Of a DNA stretch of 64,000 nucleotides, positions 58,087 through 64,000 are shown one piece after another. The first letter of the stretch is position 1. Every line of letters begins with the position of its first letter. The translations under genes and the position numbers were made by a program. The notes under the pieces were generated by a model, which worked only from the letters and a program-made list of their open reading frames with translations, searched no databases and had not been told where the DNA came from. Source of the stretch: Halalkalibacter oceani (GTDB lineage: Bacteria; Bacillota; Bacilli; Bacillales; Bacillaceae_D); contig NZ_JBEPKD010000004.1 in the NCBI RefSeq assembly GCF_040544555.1, positions 62,001-126,000 on the forward strand, read 5' to 3'.

Positions 58087-58338
58087 GTGAATATCACGAT
58101 TAATCGGAAGCGGTCGGTTCAGGAGCCGGGGGATTTGGTCAGTACGAAAGGAAACAAGCTTTACGCGATCATTTGCGACCATGGTGAGAAATACCCTTAT
58201 CATCTGCTCTGCCTTGAAACATTTACGATTATTGAAAGCTATGACTCCCTGCCGACAAACGATGAAATTGAAGAAGATGTTAAGGACGAACTCGATGGCG
58301 TGTACCAGCATCGCGACTCTCATATTACGCTGAATTAG
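58087..58338 (+). CDS. Hypothetical small protein
   Basis: 83 residues from a GTG at 58087 (AGAGGTGATG upstream). N-terminal half basic with strand-like pattern (VSTKGNKLYAIICDHGEKYP), then acidic C-terminal half (DEIEEDVKDELDGVYQHRDS). No membrane segment or signal. Family not recognised. Lies between two copies of the dispersed element, which follows 3 nt after its stop. Confidence 0.6.
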   Translation: MNITINRKRSVQEPGDLVSTKGNKLYAIICDHGEKYPYHLLCLETFTIIESYDSLPTNDEIEEDVKDELDGVYQHRDSHITLN

Positions 58339-58340
58339 CA

Positions 58341-58469
58341 GGACTGGGACAAAGGTTGTTTTTCACCTTTTCCCCAGTCCCGAAGCAATGAGCGAAACCG
58401 CCACTATTTGTTAAAGCCCGTTGTGAGTAAACCACTCACAACGGGCTTGTGGCGCGTGAAGCCATTGCT
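58341..58469 (+). repeat. Dispersed structured element, copy 9
   Basis: First hairpin 58341-58355 with 58366-58380 (two mismatches), loop TTGTTTTTCA. Then AGCAATG (58384-58390), loop AGCGAAACC, GCCAC (58400-58404), terminal hairpin AAGCCCGTTGTGAG/CTCACAACGGGCTT (58414-58427 with 58435-58448), GTGGC (58449-58453), loop GCGTGAAGC, CATTGCT (58463-58469). One of the two best complete copies, with both loops exactly 9 nt. Confidence 0.85.
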
Positions 58470-58478
58470 CCAGCTACC

Positions 58479-59840
58479 TCAGCCTTCAAGGCGGCTTTGA
58501 GCTGCGCCTTTCTCCACTTTTGCCAGGCGGCCCAGCAGGGCAATGGCGGCGACGGCAAGACCGGTAATAAGCCCGATCCAGTAGCCAAACGGGCCGAAGT
58601 TGGTGTAATTGGCGAGAATATATCCTGTTGGCAGCCCGATTAACCAGAAGGAAACGAACGCGAACAAAAATGGAATATTGACATCCTTATAGCCGCGCAA
58701 AATCCCTTGAATCGGGGTGGCAATCGCATCAGAAAGCTGAAAGAAAATCGAGTAAATTAAAAACTGCTGAATCAGGACAGCGACAGCCGCATCAATCGTA
58801 TAAAGACGGGAAACGGGTTCACGCAAGAGAAAAATGATAATTCCCGCGACAATCCCCATGCCGATCGCAATGACCATCCCGAGCTTGCTGTACTGCTTCG
58901 CATCAGTAAGCCGCTTAGCCCCGACTTCATAGCCGACGACAATCGTTAACGTAAAAGCCATGCTCAATGGAATCATATACAGAAACGAAGCGAAATTGAT
59001 CGCTGCTTGATGAGCCGCAATCGTCGCCGTGTCAAATGTACTCATTAACAACGTAACGGCAGCGAAAATACTCGTTTCAAAGAAAATCGTAAATCCAATC
59101 GGCAAACCGAGCCATAAAATTTCCTTCCATTTCGCAAGCGAGACGTTAACAAACGTTTTAAAAATGCCATATGCCGCAAACGGACGCACCCGGCTGACGA
59201 AATAAATCGTAATGAACAAAATCACCCAATAGGTCACAGCGGAAGCATAGCCCGCTCCGATTCCGCCGAGCTGCGGAAAACCGAGCTTGCCGAAAATAAG
59301 AACATAATTAAAAAACACATTGATCGGAAGCGCGATCAAGGTAATGAGCATCGTCACCCTCGTCTGGCCGAGCGAATCAATAAAGCAGCGCAGGGCTGTC
59401 TGAATAAACAATGGCAGCACGCCAAAACCAAGCCCGATCAAATAATGATAAGCGATATGCTCAACATCGGCATCAAGGCTCATATAAGCAAGGATCGGCT
59501 CGATGACGAGCGCCCCGCTGATCAGAATCACAACGGAAAGAAAAACGGATAAATACACACCCTGCAAAACAGAAAACGGAACGTCTTCCTTGCGGTCAGC
59601 GCCAATCGTTTGGGAAATAATCGGCGTCAAAGCGAGCAGCACACCGCTCAGCCCGGTAAAGACCGGAACCCATAAGCTTGAGCCGATCGCCACCCCGGCC
59701 AAGTCCTCCGCCCCCGCTTGCCCGGACATCATCGTATCAAAAAAATTCATCGCGTATAAACCAAGCTGTGTCACCAAAATCGGCATCATCACGATGAGAA
59801 ACAGCCGTATTTTCTGGCGAATGGTTTGTGTCGGTTTCAT
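58479..59840 (-). CDS. MATE-family efflux transporter, NorM-like
   Basis: 453 residues, twelve helices, two MatE domains. FLIVMMPILVTQLGLYAMNF near 13-33 and the FDTMMSGQAGAEDLAGVAIG start of domain 1, GLPIGFTIFFETSIFAAVTL near 241 for domain 2. The acidic and polar residues of NorM (Asp in FFDTMMSG; the GLPIGxxxFFE motif) are present. Na+/H+-coupled drug export is the family role. Monocistronic; ends 10 nt after the dispersed element. Complete. Confidence 0.92.
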   Translation of the reverse strand: MKPTQTIRQKIRLFLIVMMPILVTQLGLYAMNFFDTMMSGQAGAEDLAGVAIGSSLWVPVFTGLSGVLLALTPIISQTIGADRKEDVPFSVLQGVYLSVFLSVVILISGALVIEPILAYMSLDADVEHIAYHYLIGLGFGVLPLFIQTALRCFIDSLGQTRVTMLITLIALPINVFFNYVLIFGKLGFPQLGGIGAGYASAVTYWVILFITIYFVSRVRPFAAYGIFKTFVNVSLAKWKEILWLGLPIGFTIFFETSIFAAVTLLMSTFDTATIAAHQAAINFASFLYMIPLSMAFTLTIVVGYEVGAKRLTDAKQYSKLGMVIAIGMGIVAGIIIFLLREPVSRLYTIDAAVAVLIQQFLIYSIFFQLSDAIATPIQGILRGYKDVNIPFLFAFVSFWLIGLPTGYILANYTNFGPFGYWIGLITGLAVAAIALLGRLAKVEKGAAQSRLEG

Positions 59841-59952
59841 CCCTATTCCTCCTACATTATCACAACAAGGAGAGCTTCCCCAACATGATGGCCTTTAGGA
59901 AAACCCCAAGAAAAAACCGCTACAGGAACGGAATTCCAATAGCGGACATTCG

Positions 59953-60288
59953 TTATTTTTTATCGTTTTGTGCTGATTCGGCTTCAAGCTCTTCTTCATA
60001 CCAATTATCCAGCACCTTGGCATCAAGCACCCTTGCTTCAACAAAGGAAGCCTGTTTTTCAAGAAACAAATCCTTCCACGGAACATCGAGATCTTCCGCT
60101 ATTTTGACGACGGTTAACAGCTCCTGCCAAGCGACATAGCGTTTGTACCAGAAAAACTGCGGCTGCTCTGTCATATATGGATAGAGATCATCAAATTCCG
60201 TGTGCTTACAGTCCACCGTTCTTTCAAATTGACGTTTGGCTTCAGTCAGCCTTTCCTGAAGATAGGCAGCTATTTTTTTCTCTTCCAT
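59953..60288 (-). CDS. Hypothetical protein (YkxH-like size, unknown family)
   Basis: 111 residues from the ATG at 60288 (GGGAGGG 7 nt upstream). Helical, charged; contains MTEQPQFFWYKRYVAWQELL near 40-60, rich in aromatic residues, and an acidic C-terminus (EEELEAESAQNDKK). No signal peptide or membrane segment. Family not recognised; the label reflects size only. Between the NorM-like gene and the DCC gene, same strand but with its own gap of 118 nt. Confidence 0.6.
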   Translation of the reverse strand: MEEKKIAAYLQERLTEAKRQFERTVDCKHTEFDDLYPYMTEQPQFFWYKRYVAWQELLTVVKIAEDLDVPWKDLFLEKQASFVEARVLDAKVLDNWYEEELEAESAQNDKK

Positions 60289-60406
60289 CGGTATCCCTCC
60301 CAGATTCTCTCTCATACTAACGCATCGTGTCTCACATTCCGGCAGTTCTATTTCTATACTTATATCATACCATGATTTTTCCTAAGACTAAAATAAGAAA
60401 AAACTG

Positions 60407-60820
60407 CTATTGCAAAAACCGGCTCTTTTCCTCCGCAGTCGGCAGGCGGCAGCTCTCCCGTTTCCCGAAAAGACGGTAACGGTTTTTCGCGACAAGCCGG
60501 TAGAGCCGGTCACGTCCGGCCTTTGGTACAACACGCAGCACAAGCAATAGCCGAAAATACCAAGGCAACGCCTTCATTACTTGAAATACAGCATCGGAGT
60601 AAAGATAAGCGGCCTTATCATTAATCACAATAACGGAATCAACCGTCGGCGCTATCGCAAACTGCTCCTGCAGCTGCCTTCCCCGTTCAGATTGCAGCGA
60701 AGCAAACAAGAAGCGGTGATCCTTCTCCTTACGTAATATAAAATCAACGAAACCGTTGCATAGGTTGCACTCTCCGTCAAACATTAAAATCGGGCGATCC
60801 TCTTCGTTACTCTCCGGCAA
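60407..60820 (-). CDS. DCC-family thiol-disulfide oxidoreductase-like protein (DUF393)
   Basis: 137 residues from a TTG at 60820 with GGAGGGGGAG 6 nt upstream; the open frame is longer but lies in the preceding gene. Starts PILMFDGECNLCNGFVDFI near 11-29, the DCC motif DGxCxLC, with CNLC as the thioredoxin-like CxxC, then FASLQSERGRQLQ near 43 and FQVMKALPWYFRLL near 90, typical of the family. It overlaps the YkgJ gene by 14 nt. Electron or disulfide transfer role inferred; partner unknown. Confidence 0.87.
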   Translation of the reverse strand: MPESNEEDRPILMFDGECNLCNGFVDFILRKEKDHRFLFASLQSERGRQLQEQFAIAPTVDSVIVINDKAAYLYSDAVFQVMKALPWYFRLLLVLRVVPKAGRDRLYRLVAKNRYRLFGKRESCRLPTAEEKSRFLQ

Positions 60821-61571
60821 TGACAGCTCCCCCTCTCCATTCCTCCTGCAGCAGCAATGGGAGATAATGAACCTCGGCGGCATCCTGTGGATAAGAAAAA
60901 CCGAGCGCACTGTCCTCGACCACTTCAAGAATTTCCGCCAGCACCTCGGCCATCCCCCCTACATAAAAAGGGTAGAGAAATTCATAGCTAAGTGGTTCCG
61001 CCGGCACATGACTTTCCTGACAAACGTGCGGGCTTGCATAATTTAAATAAGTGCGGCATGGAATCGGCCTGATTTCGTACGCCATGCATGTCCGTGTCTC
61101 TTGATCGAGCATGATGCATGGAAGATTTTTTTGCTTATAACGCTCCTTAAAGGCTGGATTTTCCCGAAAGTCCAGCTCGACTAATTCCGCCAGTTCCGCC
61201 TGATAAGTCGTCAAATACCCATCAATTTGCGCTGCCATCCTCTGTCGCCGCTCTGCCGGCCAGCCTTTGATCACTTTTAGCATCAGCTTCACCTCAAGCC
61301 GCGTTACAATAATCGGAAAATAGCAGCAATGATCACAGCCAAGCGCGCAGCTCGGCCGTACTCCAAGCTCGCTTTCCATTTCTTCGATTTCCCGATCAAC
61401 CTGGGCAAGCAGACCGGTAAAGGCCTCATTCAGCACCGTCTCGACATGCTTTCCTTCACTTTGATCCAAAATCTGATCAACCTTTTGCAGAAATGGCGCT
61501 TCATAGTCATATGTTCTTTTATTAATCTTGGCAGCGACCTGCTTAATCTCGTCTATCGTTAGAGGGTTCAT
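60807..61571 (-). CDS. YkgJ-family cysteine cluster protein
   Basis: 254 residues. CALGCDHCCYFPI near 77-89 and IPCRTYLNYASPHVC near 175-190 are the cysteine clusters that bind zinc or iron in the family; CIMLDQETRTCMAYEIRPIP lies between. The N-terminal 70 residues are helical. Coupled by a 14-nt overlap to the DCC protein. Possible metal chelation or Fe-S linked redox role; biochemical function unknown. Confidence 0.85.
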   Translation of the reverse strand: MNPLTIDEIKQVAAKINKRTYDYEAPFLQKVDQILDQSEGKHVETVLNEAFTGLLAQVDREIEEMESELGVRPSCALGCDHCCYFPIIVTRLEVKLMLKVIKGWPAERRQRMAAQIDGYLTTYQAELAELVELDFRENPAFKERYKQKNLPCIMLDQETRTCMAYEIRPIPCRTYLNYASPHVCQESHVPAEPLSYEFLYPFYVGGMAEVLAEILEVVEDSALGFSYPQDAAEVHYLPLLLQEEWRGGAVIAGE

Positions 61572-61700
61572 CCATCCGCCTCTCTTTCTAGTAAAGTTTA
61601 TGAAAATAGGGAAGTGCAGCCAGAAGAGCCAAGAATGTCAAAGCTTCGTTCATTGACGCTCCCCAGCATTCCCGCTATGATGAAAACGGGAGGGGAAGCT

Positions 61701-62531
61701 ATGCTAGCTGTCAAAAAAGTATTAAACAATAATGTTATTATAGCGCATCACCCGGACTACAATGAAGTCATTTTAATTGGCAAAGGACTCGGCTTCGGTA
61801 AAAAAAACGGTGAACTCGTTGCCGGTGAACAGGCTGAAAAATTCTTTGTCCTGAAGGAAGCGAAAGAACAGGAACGCTATAAAAAGCTGTTACATTATAT
61901 AGATGAAGATTTTATCGGGTTAATGAACGACGTGATTGAGCATGTCGAGGAGCGCTTTTCCATCCGGCTTCACGAGCATATTCATAGCGCGCTGACGGAT
62001 CATCTTTTTTATGCGGTGAAGCGCGTCAAGCAGAAGCTGGATATTAAGAATCCTTTCCTGCCTGAAACAGAGCTTGCCTACCCGAAAGAATTTGATGTTG
62101 CCGCCGAAATTATCGCCCGGCTCAACCAGGAGCTTTCCGTCTCGATCCCGCCGGATGAAATCGGCTTTGTCGCCCTCCACATTCATAGCGCGCTGACGAA
62201 GCGTTCCATTCAGGAAGTTAATCAGCATACGTGGCTGATCGGGGAAATCGTGCAGGAAGTGGAGAACACGTTGCAGCTGACGATTGACCGCAAAGACATC
62301 AACTATTTACGCCTCGTCAGACACCTTCGCCATTCGATTGAACTGATCAACAAAGATCAGTATGACGATAACCAGGATGCGCTGAAAGACATTCTCCAGG
62401 CCCAGTACCCCGTTTGCTATGAATTAGCATCGACTCTTTTGGAGATGATGGAGCAGTCATTAGAAAAAAAAGTACCTGAGGCGGAGGCGGTTTATTTAAC
62501 ATTGCATTTGCAACGGATCGCCAGACGATAA
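61701..62531 (+). CDS. glcT: PRD antiterminator GlcT
   Basis: 276 residues from the ATG at 61701 (GGGAGGGG 4-5 nt upstream). N-terminal CAT RNA-binding domain (LAVKKVLNNNVIIAHHPDYN, then LIGKGLGFGKKNGE), PRD1 with HEHIHSALTDHL near 100 and PRD2 with LHIHSALTKRS near 165 and LRLVRHLRHSIEL near 205; these His are HPr/EII phosphorylation sites. The wording at the start is closest to GlcT of B. subtilis, which binds the ptsG leader. No ptsG or RAT-like leader is in the window; in many Bacilli they are adjacent. Confidence 0.88.
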   Translation: MLAVKKVLNNNVIIAHHPDYNEVILIGKGLGFGKKNGELVAGEQAEKFFVLKEAKEQERYKKLLHYIDEDFIGLMNDVIEHVEERFSIRLHEHIHSALTDHLFYAVKRVKQKLDIKNPFLPETELAYPKEFDVAAEIIARLNQELSVSIPPDEIGFVALHIHSALTKRSIQEVNQHTWLIGEIVQEVENTLQLTIDRKDINYLRLVRHLRHSIELINKDQYDDNQDALKDILQAQYPVCYELASTLLEMMEQSLEKKVPEAEAVYLTLHLQRIARR

Positions 62532-62635
62532 TCGAAAAAAGAATGAGGTTTTAATCCGGAGGTGGCCGGGTATTGTCTATGTAAGAGCAGGTTATGCTTG
62601 GCCTACGCTCTTGTCACCTCCCCACCTTACTATAG

Positions 62636-62767
62636 AGCTTGAGACAAAGGGCTATTTCCCCTTTGTCTCAAGCTCAAAGCAGTGTGCGAAGTCTGCGCTT
62701 CGTTTTAATAATCCGTACTGAAGTGGTTTTCTTCAGTACGGATTTTGTGTAGAACGGAGCCACTGCT
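62636..62767 (+). repeat. Dispersed structured element, copy 10
   Basis: First hairpin 62636-62651 with 62659-62674 (perfect, 16 bp). Then AGCAGTG (62678-62684), loop TGCGAAGTC, TGCGC (62694-62698), terminal hairpin ATCCGTACTGAAG/CTTCAGTACGGAT (62711-62723 with 62731-62743), GTGTA (62747-62751; pairs with TGCGC via two G-U), loop GAACGGAGC, CACTGCT (62761-62767). The best-preserved copy together with 58341-58469. The rest of 62532-63008 (weak sequence near 62790-62990) holds the mreBH leader only. Confidence 0.85.
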
Positions 62768-63008
62768 TCAAATTATAACTCCAAGCAAAGAAAAAAAGCT
62801 TCCGCCCCCCTCCATCCTTCACCAGGCTTAAGACCTAAGTACCGGCGTTTTTAGCAACGTTTTCCATTAAATCCGCTGAATCTCTTTATCCGCTTGACTT
62901 TCTCTCATATTCTTACATAGAAGATAAGCGTTCCGTCTCTATTTTTCGAGTTTGTTCATTGTTAAAATGTTACCCTAGACAATGAAATCTATGAAGTTGG
63001 TGAAAAAA

Positions 63009-64000
63009 ATGTGGAATAATGTTGAAATTGGAATTGACCTAGGAACTGCGAACCTACTTGTATATAGCAAAGGAAAAGGAATTATTTTAAACGAACCTTC
63101 CGTTGTGGCGATAAACACCCAAACGCAGGAGGTGCTGGCCGTCGGCCTCGAAGCGAAAAGCATGGTCGGAAAGACGCCAGCAAATATTGTCGCCGTCCGC
63201 CCACTCCAGGATGGCGTAATCGCTGACTTTGATATGACCTCGAAAATGCTGAAAGCGATTATGCGAAAGGCAAGCAAGCAGCTTGGCCTGGCCATGCGCA
63301 AGCCGAATGTCGTCGTCTGCGCTCCTTCCGGCTCGACTTCGGTCGAACGGCGGGCCATTCTCGACGCCGTGAAAAGCTGCGGCGCCAAACAGGTTCATGT
63401 CATTGAAGAACCGGTTGCGGCCGCCATCGGCGCCGACCTTCCCGTCGAAGAGCCGGTGGCCAATGTCGTCGTTGATATCGGCGGCGGCACAACCGAAGTC
63501 GCCATTATTTCGTTCGGCGGCGTCGTTTCATGCAGCTCCGTCAGAATTGGCGGCGACAAGCTCGATGAAGGCATTATTCAATACGTGCGAAAGTCTTACA
63601 ACGTGCTGATCGGCGAACGCACGGCCGAGCAGATCAAAATGGAAATTGGCTACGCTCCGATTACCCACGAGGAAATGACGATGGAGATTAGAGGACGCGA
63701 CCTCGTGAACGGCCTGCCAAAAACCGTTACGCTGCGCTCCACGGAAATTCAGCAGGCGATTCAAGAGCATATGCTCCAGCTGCTCGAATCAATCCGCTCG
63801 ACATTAGAGGACTGTCCGCCCGAGCTGAGCGGTGACATTGTCGATCGGGGCATCATGCTCACCGGCGGCGGCGCCCTGCTCAACGGCATTCAGGAATGGC
63901 TTTCAACCGAGATCGACGTCCCTGTCCATATCGCCCCCACGCCGCTCGAATCCGTCGCAATCGGTACAGGACGATCACTGAAATTCATCGACAAGCTGCA
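63009..64000 (+). CDS. mreBH: Rod-shape determining protein MreBH, cut by the right edge
   Basis: 330 codons seen from the ATG at 63009 (GGTGA upstream; ATGs at 62982 and 62991 are in frame but without a site); the last few residues are missing. Actin-fold ATPase: phosphate motif IGIDLGTANLLVYS, DIGGGTTEVAIISFGG near 155, GERTAEQIKMEIGYA near 200, LTGGGALLNGI near 288, and SVAIGTGRSL near the edge. GKTPANIVAVRPLQDGV near 55-72 fits MreBH (B. subtilis), rather than MreB or Mbl. It assembles on the membrane and guides the LytE hydrolase and lateral wall synthesis. Start chosen by family length. Confidence 0.95.
   Translation, partial: MWNNVEIGIDLGTANLLVYSKGKGIILNEPSVVAINTQTQEVLAVGLEAKSMVGKTPANIVAVRPLQDGVIADFDMTSKMLKAIMRKASKQLGLAMRKPNVVVCAPSGSTSVERRAILDAVKSCGAKQVHVIEEPVAAAIGADLPVEEPVANVVVDIGGGTTEVAIISFGGVVSCSSVRIGGDKLDEGIIQYVRKSYNVLIGERTAEQIKMEIGYAPITHEEMTMEIRGRDLVNGLPKTVTLRSTEIQQAIQEHMLQLLESIRSTLEDCPPELSGDIVDRGIMLTGGGALLNGIQEWLSTEIDVPVHIAPTPLESVAIGTGRSLKFIDKL

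Noticed and set aside
4523..62767. Dispersed elements as insertion sequences
   Set aside because: No transposase gene, no long terminal inverted repeats of IS type, and no target duplications could be seen around the copies.
1..64000. tRNA and rRNA genes
   Set aside because: No cloverleaf or rRNA-like sequence was recognised in any intergenic region by eye.

Overview
The window reads as a Bacillaceae chromosome segment, from a low-to-mid GC, endospore-forming Firmicute. Indicators are strong AGGAGG-type ribosome binding sites with some TTG/GTG starts, and genes typical of Bacillus: yfkAB-yfkD, pdaA, mreBH, glcT, an FbpB-family protein, rlmCD, uxaC-uxuA-uxuB and a YesMN-type two-component pair. 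The large SLH-anchored surface proteins suggest an S-layer-bearing relative. I do not assign a species.

Layout. (1) 1-11500: three very large secreted or surface proteins, all on the minus strand: a BspA-type leucine-rich-repeat protein cut by the left edge, then two paralogous SLH/GLUG proteins. Each has the same promoter layout, a TTTAAC-type direct repeat of 11-bp period exactly 21 bp upstream of a -10 box, so they are probably co-regulated by a PhoP-like regulator. (2) 11.7-13.3 kb: an LXG polymorphic toxin with a DUF2750 immunity candidate. (3) 13.7-15.6 kb: rlmCD and a divergent GAF protein. (4) 15.9-28.6 kb: a hexuronate locus, with a two-component system, an ABC importer lacking its ATPase, two Gfo/Idh dehydrogenases, a VOC protein and uxaC-uxuA-uxuB. 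(5) 28.9-46.7 kb: housekeeping and accessory genes (MFS, LLM oxidoreductase, pdaA, class I fumarase, yfkAB/yfkD, MATE, OsmC, small proteins, a ChrA pair, Lrp, a GGT homologue). (6) 46.9-55.1 kb: a second sugar operon (isomerase, Gfo/Idh, LacI, ThuA, Gfo/Idh, binding protein, two permeases) with tandem LacI-type operators and CcpA-type cre sites. (7) 55.4-64 kb: an orphan siderophore-type N-hydroxylase, a viroplasmin-RNase H protein, small proteins, a second MATE, DCC and YkgJ proteins, glcT, and mreBH cut by the right edge.

The most unusual thing in the window is a dispersed intergenic element of about 90-140 bp, present in at least six near-complete and several partial copies on both strands. 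It has a hairpin with a conserved AAAGG/CCTTT apex, then a second structure: an AGCARTG/CAYTGCT stem, a symmetric 9+9-nt internal loop (about NGCGRAGYC opposite GANCGRAGC), a 5-bp stem and a variable terminal hairpin. Stem sequences change between copies while pairing is kept, so it looks like a selected RNA or single-stranded DNA structure. One copy is tandemly duplicated with a 140-bp period.

How the parts fit: the two sugar loci both encode only binding protein and permeases, so they probably share an MsmX-type ATPase encoded elsewhere. One feeds hexuronate to 2-keto-3-deoxygluconate. The other probably oxidises and processes an unidentified glycoside through Gfo/Idh, ThuA and isomerase-type enzymes.
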